Assembly: GCA_964642855.1 (NCBI GenBank)
Contig: CAZXSK010000003.1
Span: 39,988-103,987 of the forward strand
Length of the DNA stretch: 64,000 nt
Reading direction: 5' to 3'
Source of the DNA: CAZXSK01 sp964642855
GTDB lineage: Bacteria; Planctomycetota; Phycisphaerae; SM23-33
Shown here: positions 34,116 to 43,566 of the stretch, piece by piece
How the letters are laid out: the number at the start of each line of letters is the position of its first letter
How positions within the stretch are numbered: the first letter of the stretch is position 1
Made by a program: the position numbers and the translations under genes
The notes under the pieces: generated by a model
The model's input: the letters and a program-made list of their open reading frames with translations, nothing else
Database searches by the model: none
What the model was told of the DNA's origin: nothing

Positions 34116-36575
34116 GTGAGTCTTGTTCTGGTCATCTTGCCGGCGTTGGCGGTCCTGGTCGTTGTCTTCGCCACTTCCGAAGGGGAAAGCGATTCCCCAG
34201 CCCCAGCCTCCAATCGCCTGGCGGAAGAGACCAGCCCCTACCTGCTGCAGCACGCCCACAACCCCGTCGACTGGTACCCCTGGGGCAGTGAAGCTCTCCG
34301 GCTCGCCCGCCGGGAGGACAAGCCGATCTTCCTGTCGGTAGGCTATTCGTCCTGTCACTGGTGCCACGTGATGGAACGGGAGTCCTTCGAGGACCCCGAA
34401 ACCGCCCGCTTGCTCAACGAGCACTTTGTCGCCATCAAGGTCGACCGGGAAGAACGACCCGACCTGGACCAACTCTACATGCTGGCCACCGAAATTCTCA
34501 CCGGCCGGGGCGGCTGGCCGAACTCCGTCTTCCTCACCCCCGACCTCAAGCCCTGGTTCGCGGGGACCTACTTCCCCCCGAACGATCTCCCGGGCAGGCC
34601 CGGATTCAAGACCGTTCTCCGGCAGCTCCGGACCTACTGGACCGACCGACGGGAGGAAGTCGACCAGGCGGCGGAGGAGATCGCACGCAATATCCGCGGG
34701 GCCTCCGAACTGCCCGCCAGGCCGGACGGCCAGGCCGCTCCAACCCTGACCGCCGAACCCGTTGAGCTGTCGGTCAAGGCGCTGCGAAGCGCCTTCGACG
34801 ACGAGTTCGGCGGCTTCGGATCGGCTCCGAAGTTCCCCCAGCCGGTATCGCTGAACCTGCTTCTCCACCGGGCCCGTTCGGAGAAAGACCCCGTGCTCTG
34901 GGAGATGGTCTCCCGCACGCTCGATGCCATGGCCTGCGGCGGGATCCACGACCACGTCGGCGGGGGCTTTCACCGTTATGCCACCGACGGGGCGTGGCAC
35001 GTGCCCCACTTCGAGAAGATGCTTTACGACAACGCCCAACTCGCCGAGCTCTACGCCAGCGCAGCAGCCGAGCTCGACGAGCCCCGCTACGCGCGCGTCG
35101 CACGCGACATCTGCGACTTCGCCATCCGCGAAATGGTCCTGCCCGACGGGGCTTTCGCCTCCTCGATCGACGCCGACACCCCCGAGGGCGAAGGTGCGTA
35201 CTACGCCTGGTCTCGCGATGAGATTATCAGCGCCCTGGGGAGACAGCGGGCCGAGCGGTTCTGCCAGGCCTTCGACGTCCGCGCGGAAGGCAACTGGCGC
35301 GATGAAGCCTCCGGCCGGGCCACCCGAACCAATCTGCTTCGCCTCCGCAAACCCCTGGACCAACTGGCCGAAACGTGGGGCCTCTCGCCCGAACAGGCAC
35401 GCGATGTGGTGGACGAGGACCTGCTGACCCTCCGGATGGCCCGCTCGACCAGGCCCGCTCCCACCCGCGATGACAAGGTGCTGGTGGCATGGAACGGATT
35501 GATGATCGCGGCGCTGGCCCGGTGCGGCCTGACGCTGCGAGAGCCCGAGTACGTCGAAGCGGCTTCGCGAGCAGCGGAATTCCTGCTGGCATCCTGCCTG
35601 ACCCACAAAGGCCTGGTCCGCTCGTGGACGGCAGGCCGATGCGGACACCCCGCCTTCCTGCAGGATCACGCTTGCCTGATCCGGGCGCTGGCGTGGCTGT
35701 TCAAAGCCAGCGGAAGGCAGATCTGGCTCAATCACGCCCGCCGACTCGCCGAGGACATGATCGGACTGTTCGCCGACCCCCGGGGCGGCTTCTACTCGGC
35801 GAGGGTGCAGGACGATCTGCTTACACGCTCTCGCGATACGATCGATACGGCCCTGCCCTCGGGAAACGCCTCGGCCGTGATCGCCCTGGTGGAACTCGCC
35901 GACACCGCCCAACTGCGACAGTATCTCTGGCACGCGCGAACGACACTCGAGGCGGTGCTCCCCGCCATGCGCAGGCATCCCCAGGCCACGGCGGGACTCG
36001 CACTGGGACTTGCCCGGTTCCGCGAGGTCCAGAAAACGATGGCCCGTCTCCGTCACAGCGACATCCGGCGCCTGCCCGACGTGATGGGCAGCTCGCCCCC
36101 CCTGGAATGGGAAATCTACTGTTCGAGTATCCGCTGCAGACCCGGTGGTCGCATCGACCTGGCCGTCCACCTGGTGATCTCCGAGCCATGGCAGGTCTAC
36201 GCCAACCAGCCCCAAGCCGACCATGTCATGCCCACGGGCATCGCGATGGAAGTACCCAACGACCTCCAGACACTGTGGTGCTGGCCGGAGGGAAATCCCT
36301 CGCCGTACGGGAACGGAGACGCCCGGCCACGGGTGTACTCCGGCGCGACGTGGGTTACCGGAGCCATCCAGATTCCGCCCGACCAGTCGCCCGGCCCGCT
36401 GGAACTGGTCTTCTCCCTCACCTGTCAGCCCTGCGAGCAGGACCGGTGCCTGGAGCCGATGTCCCAGGAACTGACGCTGACGCTGGATATCGACCCGCAG
36501 GCGCCACCGGCAACCGCCCGACACGCCCAGGCGTTCCAGCTTGCCCGAGCCGCCACGGAGAACGCCCGGGCCTGA
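34116..36575 (+). CDS. DUF255 thioredoxin-domain protein with DsbD-alpha-like C-terminus
   Basis: The GTG at 34116 (site GGAGAGG) gives 819 residues. An N-terminal hydrophobic helix (LVILPALAVLVVVFA) exports or anchors it. NRLAEETSPYLLQHAHNPVDWYPWG and the thioredoxin-like active site SSCHWCHVM mark the DUF255 (YyaL/SPATA20) family. A six-hairpin-like helical barrel with GGIHDHVGGGFHRYATD and HFEKMLYDNAQ follows. From about residue 660 a beta-rich domain (EIYCSSIRCRPGGRIDLAVH) ends in SLTCQPCEQDRCLEP, like the DsbD alpha domain. Full family members usually lack this part. It may reduce or hold a periplasmic thiol; the reaction is not known. Confidence 0.8.
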   Translation: MSLVLVILPALAVLVVVFATSEGESDSPAPASNRLAEETSPYLLQHAHNPVDWYPWGSEALRLARREDKPIFLSVGYSSCHWCHVMERESFEDPETARLLNEHFVAIKVDREERPDLDQLYMLATEILTGRGGWPNSVFLTPDLKPWFAGTYFPPNDLPGRPGFKTVLRQLRTYWTDRREEVDQAAEEIARNIRGASELPARPDGQAAPTLTAEPVELSVKALRSAFDDEFGGFGSAPKFPQPVSLNLLLHRARSEKDPVLWEMVSRTLDAMACGGIHDHVGGGFHRYATDGAWHVPHFEKMLYDNAQLAELYASAAAELDEPRYARVARDICDFAIREMVLPDGAFASSIDADTPEGEGAYYAWSRDEIISALGRQRAERFCQAFDVRAEGNWRDEASGRATRTNLLRLRKPLDQLAETWGLSPEQARDVVDEDLLTLRMARSTRPAPTRDDKVLVAWNGLMIAALARCGLTLREPEYVEAASRAAEFLLASCLTHKGLVRSWTAGRCGHPAFLQDHACLIRALAWLFKASGRQIWLNHARRLAEDMIGLFADPRGGFYSARVQDDLLTRSRDTIDTALPSGNASAVIALVELADTAQLRQYLWHARTTLEAVLPAMRRHPQATAGLALGLARFREVQKTMARLRHSDIRRLPDVMGSSPPLEWEIYCSSIRCRPGGRIDLAVHLVISEPWQVYANQPQADHVMPTGIAMEVPNDLQTLWCWPEGNPSPYGNGDARPRVYSGATWVTGAIQIPPDQSPGPLELVFSLTCQPCEQDRCLEPMSQELTLTLDIDPQAPPATARHAQAFQLARAATENARA

Positions 36576-36735
36576 CGTCCTGCCCAGACCGAAACCGCCC
36601 GGCCGGACTCTCCACCACCCGATGACGCACACAGGTCCTTGTGACTGAACGTTCGCGAGGCTACCTTCGTATGGAATATTGCACAGGGCAGCACGTCTGC
36701 CCCCCTGGCAGAACCGAACACGGAGAGACAGACCA

Positions 36736-37563
36736 ATGTGGAATCACACCAAGACCGCGATCCTGATGGCCGGGCTGATGGGCCTATGCCTCGGCGTGGC
36801 GTACCTGCTGGGCGGCTCGCAGGCGTTGTTGCCTGCGCTGCTGATCGGCGGGGTCATGAATGTCATCGCGTATTTCTACAGCGACAAGATCGCCCTGGCG
36901 ACCATGCGCGCCCGCGAGATCGACCGATCGGAAGACCCGGCGCTGGTGGACATGGTCGAGCGCCTCGCCCGCCGGGCGGAAATTCCCATGCCGCGCGTGT
37001 GCATGTCCCCGGCTGCGGCTCCCAATGCGTTCGCCACCGGCAGAAACCCCGCCCACGGCGTGGTCTGCGTGACCGCGGGCCTGCGACAGATGCTCGACGA
37101 CAAGGAAATCGAAGGCGTGCTCGCCCATGAACTGGGGCACATCAAGCACCGCGACATCCTGATCTCCACCGTCGCCGCCGTCGTCGCCGGGGCCATCACC
37201 TACCTGACCTATCTCTCGCTGTTCTTCGGCGGGGGCGACCGCCGGCGAGGCCATCCGCTGGTGGCGCTGCTGATGATGATCCTGGCGCCCCTGGCCGCCG
37301 GACTGATCCAGATGGCCATCAGCCGATCGCGTGAGTACGCCGCCGACCGCTACGCAGCCGACCTCTGCGATTCGCCCCGGCCCCTGGCGTCGGCGCTGCA
37401 GAAGCTGACCAAGGGCAACAGCCGCATCCCCCTGCCCGTCCCCGACGCCCAGAGCAACATGTTCATCGTCCAGCCGCTGACCGGCGGGGACATGCGCAAG
37501 CTGTTCATGACCCACCCGCCCATCGAAGAGCGCATCAGCAGGCTGATGGCGATGGAGAGGTAG
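36736..37563 (+). CDS. htpX: HtpX-like M48 membrane metalloprotease
   Basis: The 275-residue protein starts at the ATG at 36736. Two N-terminal helices are followed by the zinc site VLAHELGHIKHRD (HExxH) and the third ligand in REYAADRYAADL, with two more helices between them. It ends with THPPIEERISRL, typical of HtpX. Such proteases degrade misfolded membrane proteins on the cytoplasmic side. It is convergent with the lyase gene. Confidence 0.92.
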   Translation: MWNHTKTAILMAGLMGLCLGVAYLLGGSQALLPALLIGGVMNVIAYFYSDKIALATMRAREIDRSEDPALVDMVERLARRAEIPMPRVCMSPAAAPNAFATGRNPAHGVVCVTAGLRQMLDDKEIEGVLAHELGHIKHRDILISTVAAVVAGAITYLTYLSLFFGGGDRRRGHPLVALLMMILAPLAAGLIQMAISRSREYAADRYAADLCDSPRPLASALQKLTKGNSRIPLPVPDAQSNMFIVQPLTGGDMRKLFMTHPPIEERISRLMAMER

Positions 37564-37683
37564 AAGGCCTGCGTAGCTTGGCTGCCAATCTTGCCAATCG
37601 CAGAGGGGCCCGGAAACTCACCGGCCCGATCCGGTGCGCTCATTGCCCCGACAACCAGTCATCGATAGGCCGACTCACCGCGG

Positions 37684-40143
37684 CTACCGGTCGCCTCCGA
37701 CGTTACCCCAGATCAGCTTCCCGGAACCGATCGTGGCTTCGACCTCTTTGCCATTGATGATCAGCGCCGGCCTGCCTTTCACGGGTATCCAGATACCGGC
37801 CAGGTCGCCCTCGACGACGATCTTCTTCTCACCGATGCGCACGAACGCGTACCCGGTGAAGGTGTAGGTCTCCCCGCCGCCTCGGAGCATGGTCTGTCGG
37901 CCGGCCTTGTCTCCGACAGCCAGCAGCACCCGGTCGTCGATGTCGCTGCCGTCGGCGCCTTCCACCTTCGCGACGAAGGCGTGATCGTCGCCCGCAATCC
38001 GCTGGAAGCTCTCGACGCGGTGTTTGCCCAACCCGCCCTCGAAGGGCTCGTGGAGCGCGATGAACGTCGCCGACTTCGCCTTGCGGCGGGCGATCAACGA
38101 CACGCCGCCGATCTCGGGCTCGTCCCATCCCTTCGGCTCGCTGTGGGTGGGGGTCTTGCCGACGAAAACCTCGGTATCGGCCTGGCCGAGCATCATCACG
38201 CGAACGCCCACGCCCTGGGCGTACCACTCCTTGCCCAGCACGCTCTCGGACACGTCGTCGAGCTGACAGGTCTGCAGGGCGCGGAACGTCCACGGCTTGT
38301 CGCCGGGCGTATGCTTCACGGTCTGCTGCAGGTCGTGACGTCGGCTGAGCCGGCCGCTCGAACGGGCGTAAAGCTTCCCGCCGTCGAGCTCATCGGTGGG
38401 CTTCCAGGCCTTTGGGGTCTCGGGCTGATGGCTGCCGAGGGTGTGCACCTGCCAGTCGTAGGTGTGCTCGCGCCGGCCGGTCAGGCTGGCGACGTCGAAC
38501 ATGTACTCCTTCGTCAGCACCAGCGCGCGGGTTTCGTCGATCCGCCTCCCCGCGATCTTCTCCTCGGGCTTGCCCAGGTCGTGCGACCCTCCGTCGGGGT
38601 CGCCGGTGCTCCACCTGCGGTCGGATCGTGCAGCTACGAACTTAGCGAGCTTCCCGAAGTGATGCCGAGGCCGGATCTCGCCGTGGGAGTTCATCAGGTC
38701 GCCATCAACGATCACCGTACACTTGCCGCGTCCCCAGCCCGTCCACGGGTCGCCGGTGGCGTACCCCTGCGAGACATTGCGGTTCATGTAGATCGGCCGC
38801 TGGTAGGCATAGTAGCCCAGGATGCTGAAGTAGTCGCGCACGAAATGCACGTAGTACAGCGCGAGATTCATCGCCACGGCCGGGTCGTCGGACTCCCAGT
38901 AGTCGCTGGTCTCGTTGGCGCGGAGCATCACGAACCCGCGCTCGGGCGCGACGTACGACTTCACCGGCGGAGCGGTCACCTTCTGCGGGTCGATCGGCGA
39001 GAGGTTGAAGTACAGCGTCGGGTAGTACTTCTTGTGCTCGGGGGTTCGCATCTGGGCGAGGAAGTAATCGTACCCGCCCTTGGGCCAGCGGGCGTGGGCG
39101 AACTCGAACCACAGCGGCGCGAGCATCTTCTGGACCTTCACGTTGCGGTAGTCCCGGCCGTTCATGTTCTTGCCCGTCCAGTAGGCGTCGCCGCCCCGCC
39201 CGTCGGGCAGGTAGCCGTTGACGATCGCGTGCTGAAACATGTAGTGATAGCCGGTGGAGGGTTGGTTCTTCTCGGGCTTCAGCGACCGGGGACACCCCGA
39301 CGCGTCACCCATGGTCACCTTCGGATAGTGGTAGCGGTCCGTGCCGACCGAGATGCGCGGATAGCCCACTGCAATGATGCTGTCGACGTAGCTGCGCATC
39401 GTCGCGCCGCCCTTGCCCTTGTAGTCGAACCCCAGCTCGCCCAGCCCCAGCCGGTCCAGGCCGTTGCAGTACAGCAGCATCACGCCGATCATCGAGTAGT
39501 GCTTGCCGAACTCCTCCATGTAGAACTGCCCGTCGGCGATGTACTCGTCGAAGTACCACTTCCAGCCGCCGTTGGAGTTGTGCAGCTTGCGGATGAGTTC
39601 CTCGTCGCCCAGCGCGACGGCCATCAGATGCGCAGCCATCGGGCGGGGCCACTGCATGTTCGGCAACCAGCTCGTGCGGGTGTAGCGCTTCTTGTCGTTG
39701 AGCTGGTGACGGATGAACACGCGGAAGGTGTCCTCGATCTTCTTCCGCTCATCAGCCGTAAGGTCGTCGTAGAGCACGTCGTAGCGCACGGCCATCATGG
39801 AGTTGTCGTTGTGGGCGCGCTTCACGGGGCAGTTGTCGGGCGTCTTGCCGATGAAGCCCAGGAGGTATTTCTTCTCCGAGTTGCCGGCTTTCTCGTCGCC
39901 CAGCACCTTGTAGCGGAAGAGGTTCGCGAATGCCCGGTTCCGGCTGCCCGCCTTGCCCAGCGTCTTGGCGAGTTGCTTCTTGATGTCTTCCCCGCCGGCC
40001 TGCACGCGCTTGCCGATGGCGGCAAGCTGCTGGGCGTCCCAGACAATGTACGGGTGCTCGGCGCCTTTTTCCCCGGCCGATGCAAGCCCGGCTGTCAGCA
40101 CGATGGCCACCGCCGCTGCGAGCGACTTCGCGAATGTCGACAT
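37684..40143 (-). CDS. Secreted heparinase II/III-like polysaccharide lyase candidate
   Basis: The 819-residue protein has a signal peptide (LAAAVAIVLTAGLASAG). The first half is alpha-helical with aromatic and histidine-rich stretches (MQWPRPMAAHLMAVALGDEE, FYMEEFGKHYSMIGVMLLYC, STGYHYMFQHAIVNGYLPDG) as in alpha/alpha-toroid lyases. The second half is beta-rich (RGFVMLRANETSDYW, then repeated strands), like the beta-sandwich part of heparinase II/III and PL8-type enzymes. His and Tyr residues suit uronate beta-elimination, but the catalytic set cannot be named. It follows a D-lyxose isomerase gene in the same direction, so sugar degradation is likely. Confidence 0.55.
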   Translation of the reverse strand: MSTFAKSLAAAVAIVLTAGLASAGEKGAEHPYIVWDAQQLAAIGKRVQAGGEDIKKQLAKTLGKAGSRNRAFANLFRYKVLGDEKAGNSEKKYLLGFIGKTPDNCPVKRAHNDNSMMAVRYDVLYDDLTADERKKIEDTFRVFIRHQLNDKKRYTRTSWLPNMQWPRPMAAHLMAVALGDEELIRKLHNSNGGWKWYFDEYIADGQFYMEEFGKHYSMIGVMLLYCNGLDRLGLGELGFDYKGKGGATMRSYVDSIIAVGYPRISVGTDRYHYPKVTMGDASGCPRSLKPEKNQPSTGYHYMFQHAIVNGYLPDGRGGDAYWTGKNMNGRDYRNVKVQKMLAPLWFEFAHARWPKGGYDYFLAQMRTPEHKKYYPTLYFNLSPIDPQKVTAPPVKSYVAPERGFVMLRANETSDYWESDDPAVAMNLALYYVHFVRDYFSILGYYAYQRPIYMNRNVSQGYATGDPWTGWGRGKCTVIVDGDLMNSHGEIRPRHHFGKLAKFVAARSDRRWSTGDPDGGSHDLGKPEEKIAGRRIDETRALVLTKEYMFDVASLTGRREHTYDWQVHTLGSHQPETPKAWKPTDELDGGKLYARSSGRLSRRHDLQQTVKHTPGDKPWTFRALQTCQLDDVSESVLGKEWYAQGVGVRVMMLGQADTEVFVGKTPTHSEPKGWDEPEIGGVSLIARRKAKSATFIALHEPFEGGLGKHRVESFQRIAGDDHAFVAKVEGADGSDIDDRVLLAVGDKAGRQTMLRGGGETYTFTGYAFVRIGEKKIVVEGDLAGIWIPVKGRPALIINGKEVEATIGSGKLIWGNVGGDR

Positions 40144-40255
40144 GATGGATCTCCCGGTGTGTTTGTGCGCGAAACGAAGCGCGCCCTCGCGGGACGCGCC
40201 CCAACTGAAACCGCCCCCAGCGGTCTGGGTATTGCCTCTCGGGCAATCCCCCGCC

Positions 40256-40948
40256 CTACGACGCCGGGGGATACTCCGTGCACAGCAGGTGCAGCGGAGC
40301 TTCGTCTTCCTCGATGGCCGGGAAACGCGGCAACGGTTCCAGGAAACGATTGTCGCGGGCGTCGTCGTTGACGCGCGACACCTCGCCGCCCAGCACCTTG
40401 CCCCCGCCCTGCTCGGCGTAGAACGTGTGGTACAGGTACGGAGGGAGCGTGATCGACTCGCCCGGCTGGAGGCGGACCTTCTCGCCAGGCTGGTAGGTCT
40501 TCTCGATGCCGTCGATGCTGACCGCCACCGGGTTCTCGCGGTCGATCTCCTCGGTGTCCGGATCGGCGTTCCACAGCTCCAGCACCATCACGCCGCCGGC
40601 GCGGTTGATGATGTCCTCCATCTTCGACCAGTGGAAGTGCGTCGGCGTGACCTGCCCCTCGTCCATCAGCAGCATCTTCTCGCAGTAGTCCTTCACCATG
40701 CGATTGGGCTCGCCGGTGGCTTCGCCGTTGCGGATCGTAAACAGCAGCAGCCCGCACGCGGCGTAGTCGCCCTTGCCGAAGTCGGTAATGTCCCACCCCA
40801 GCAGGCGCGATCGGATCTCGTCAGCCTCCGGGCCGGCCTGCTTCCAGTCGTCCGGCGACCAGAAAGCCCAGGCAGGCAGGTGAAAATTCTGCTCCCGACA
40901 AAACTCGATGCCCTCTCGAAGACGGGCGTTGATCTCGCTGCGTTTCAT
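40256..40948 (-). CDS. D-lyxose isomerase
   Basis: The ATG at 40948 with GGAGG upstream gives 230 residues. The cupin core holds the metal site in THFHWSKMEDIINRAGG and the downstream LPPYLYHTFYAE. This is the D-lyxose ketol-isomerase family, which interconverts D-lyxose and D-xylulose (often D-mannose and D-fructose too) with Mn2+. The following gene, 112 bases downstream, is a secreted lyase candidate, so the pair may use sugars released from a polysaccharide. Confidence 0.88.
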   Translation of the reverse strand: MKRSEINARLREGIEFCREQNFHLPAWAFWSPDDWKQAGPEADEIRSRLLGWDITDFGKGDYAACGLLLFTIRNGEATGEPNRMVKDYCEKMLLMDEGQVTPTHFHWSKMEDIINRAGGVMVLELWNADPDTEEIDRENPVAVSIDGIEKTYQPGEKVRLQPGESITLPPYLYHTFYAEQGGGKVLGGEVSRVNDDARDNRFLEPLPRFPAIEEDEAPLHLLCTEYPPAS

Positions 40949-41127
40949 GTTGCCTCCACGGTTCGATTGCGTGTGCGAACATTGTAATCCATCGACCCGC
41001 CCCACGCCAACGCGCCGTGCTCACCTGCCGGACTCGCCGCGGTTGCCCCCCGCCGGCAGGGCAGGTATCATCGCCGACTTCCGGTACCGACAAGCCCCAC
41101 AGCAAAACAGAACGCCTTGCACGCGAC

Positions 41128-43566
41128 ATGCAACCCGTCACGCCGACACTCTCTGCCACGCTGCACCGAACCCGGGCCCACCTGCTGCGCGCCAGGCTCG
41201 AACTGGTCCTGGTCGCCCTGCTTTTCGTCGCCGCAGCGGTCATCGCCCGGTGGGATGGCCCGCTCAGCCGCTACGCCCTCTCCCTGAGGCCCCGCGTCCG
41301 CGACTCGCTGGAACTGCTGAAACTCTTCGGCATCGCCCACCCGATGCTGCTGCTGGTGTTCGCGATCGGCGCCTCGGGCCGGCGAAAACTCGCCTGCCAG
41401 CTCGTGGTCGCACTGATCCTCGTCATGCTCACCGTCTCGCCCACCAAGGCCCTTGTCGGACGCATCCGCCCCAACGGGCAGGTGTTCTCCTTCCCCAGCG
41501 GAGACGCAGCCGTGGCTGCCGTGCTGATCGCTCCCCTCCTGCTGCGATCGAAACTCTCCCTGCTGGCAACGCTCCCCCTGGCCCTGGCCGTCGCGTCGCG
41601 CCGCGTGATCTTCGGCTACCACTGGCCAAGCGACGTCCTGGCCGGTGTGGCGTTCAGCATCGTCGCCGGCGTCCTCGCCCGGAGCCTCACCCCGCGATGG
41701 TTCACCCGACTGCCCCGCAAAGGCTGGCTGATCGCCCTGGGGGTGGTCGTCGCCGGCGGGCTGCTGAACTGGTTCGGCCGCGATGAACAGTTCGTCGACT
41801 TCCTGCAGGTGTTCGGCCCGGCGTTGGGGCTGATCATCCTGGCCGGGTGGGCGGTCCCCCTGCTGCGATGGCTCAAGCTCAAACGCTTCGCACTCACCCA
41901 CGAGCGAACCGCCGCGCTGCTGGTCCTGGCGATCGTCGCAGCCGGAGCGTTGCTCATCTCCCTGGCGGCTTCCAGCTCGCTCTTCGACCGCGACGAAGCC
42001 TACTACGCACAGGTCGCCACCGAAATGCTCGACTCCGGCGACCTGCTCGTGCCCACCTACCAGGGCAAGCCCTTCCTCCACAAGCCGCCCGGAATGTACT
42101 GGCTGATGGCTGCCTCCACCGCAGCGGTCGGACGGTCCGAACTCGCCTTCCGACTGCCCGCCATCTGCGCCACGCTGGCATCGATGGCCGTGGTGTTCTC
42201 CCTCGCCCGAAGACTGGCCGGGACGTCCGCCGGACTGTGGTCCGCCGTCGTCTTCGCTGCATGCCCGGCCATGATGATCTTCGGCGGCGCGGGCATTCTC
42301 GACAGCGTCGTGCTGCTGACGATTCTCCTGGCCGTCCGTCTGCTGGCCGACGACTTCCTCGGCCGGCCTCACTGGGCACGCACGCTCGCCATCGGCGGAC
42401 TGGTTGGCATCTCCGCCTTGGTCAAGGGGCCTGTCGGACCGGCCGTGGTACTCCTGACCGCCATCATCGGCTGGCCTCTGGCCAGGGGCTTTCGCCGGCT
42501 GCCCGGCTACCTGCCCCACCTGCTCGTGATGCTCGCGGCCGGGGCGGGGATCTTCCTGTTGTGGGCGGTCCCCGCAAACCGGGCGACCGAGGCGGACCTC
42601 TTCACCACGCTCGTCGGCGAGCACGTGATCGACCGATCGCTCGCCCCGCGCGAAGGCCACGGCGGCGGGCTGCTGTCCCTGGCGTACTACCTGCCCGTGA
42701 TCGTCGTGGGCTTCTCGCCCTGGACGGTCCTGCTCGCCGGGGCCGGGGCGACCGCCCGCGACGCCCGATCCACCCGCGCAAGGTCGTCTCGGGCGCTGCT
42801 GCTCGCCTGGGCCCTGCCAACCTTCGTGCTGGTTTCCCTCGTGCAGACCAGGCTGCCCCACTACGTGCTGCCGGTGATCCCCGCCCTGGCGATCGCAGCC
42901 GGGGTGGTTGTCGCACGCAGCGAGTCGCTGTCAGCCCGGGCGGCCCGGTGGACCCGCCGCGGCAACGCCCTGCTGGCAGTCCTCACGCTGATCCCCGGCG
43001 GGCTGCTGATGCTCACGCCATTCGCGACCGCTGCCCTGGCCAACTACCGCATCTGTCCGTACCTGCCCGAAGCAGACTTCGCAGCTGTCGGCGCGGGGGC
43101 GGTGATGGTCGTCCTCTGGCTGTCGGTCCGCCGGACCGACCCGGCCATCCATGCCCGAAGCAGGGCAGCGGGCTTCGCGCTGGGCATCGCTGCGCTGGCG
43201 GTGGTGGGCGCATCGGCCCTGCCACGCATCGAGCGATGGAAACCTGCCCGCCCGATCGCGGAGCTCGCCAACCGGGCGGCCCTGGAGACGGGCGGGGAAA
43301 TCGCCACGATGGGCTTCCGCGCGCCGAGCCTGATCCACTACCTCAGACCGTCGCCGGTTCAGGATGTCGCGCCCCATCAGCTGGCAGCATGGGCCCGCCG
43401 ACCGGGCACGGGAGTGTTGATTGCCACCGAGAAGGAACTCCGCGAAGCCCGCTCGCTCGCCGACGGGCCGATTGACCTGACCCCCCTCGCCCGTCGCCGG
43501 GGGCTGGACTACGCCAAAGGCCGATGGATCGAACTGATCGTCCTGAAACGCAGCCCCCAGCCCTGA
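41128..43566 (+). CDS. PAP2 phosphatase - GT39-type glycosyltransferase fusion
   Basis: The 812-residue membrane protein (ATG at 41128) joins two lipid-linked functions. The first part, up to about residue 190, is a PAP2 phosphatase with KALVGRIRP, FSFPSGDAAV and SRRVIFGYHWPSD; the usual PSGH histidine is aspartate here. Residues from about 270 onward resemble ArnT/GT39: FDRDEAYYAQVATEMLDSGD (the DE motif of GT-C enzymes), GKPFLHKPPGMYWLMA, then about ten helices and a soluble tail. GT39 enzymes use polyprenyl-phosphate sugars; PAP2 enzymes dephosphorylate polyprenyl or lipid phosphates. The fusion may recycle the carrier. Confidence 0.8.
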   Translation: MQPVTPTLSATLHRTRAHLLRARLELVLVALLFVAAAVIARWDGPLSRYALSLRPRVRDSLELLKLFGIAHPMLLLVFAIGASGRRKLACQLVVALILVMLTVSPTKALVGRIRPNGQVFSFPSGDAAVAAVLIAPLLLRSKLSLLATLPLALAVASRRVIFGYHWPSDVLAGVAFSIVAGVLARSLTPRWFTRLPRKGWLIALGVVVAGGLLNWFGRDEQFVDFLQVFGPALGLIILAGWAVPLLRWLKLKRFALTHERTAALLVLAIVAAGALLISLAASSSLFDRDEAYYAQVATEMLDSGDLLVPTYQGKPFLHKPPGMYWLMAASTAAVGRSELAFRLPAICATLASMAVVFSLARRLAGTSAGLWSAVVFAACPAMMIFGGAGILDSVVLLTILLAVRLLADDFLGRPHWARTLAIGGLVGISALVKGPVGPAVVLLTAIIGWPLARGFRRLPGYLPHLLVMLAAGAGIFLLWAVPANRATEADLFTTLVGEHVIDRSLAPREGHGGGLLSLAYYLPVIVVGFSPWTVLLAGAGATARDARSTRARSSRALLLAWALPTFVLVSLVQTRLPHYVLPVIPALAIAAGVVVARSESLSARAARWTRRGNALLAVLTLIPGGLLMLTPFATAALANYRICPYLPEADFAAVGAGAVMVVLWLSVRRTDPAIHARSRAAGFALGIAALAVVGASALPRIERWKPARPIAELANRAALETGGEIATMGFRAPSLIHYLRPSPVQDVAPHQLAAWARRPGTGVLIATEKELREARSLADGPIDLTPLARRRGLDYAKGRWIELIVLKRSPQP

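Noticed and set aside
40160..40260. Possible pseudogene remnant between the lyase and isomerase genes
   Set aside because: Only short, normal intergenic sequence with no similarity to either neighbour.
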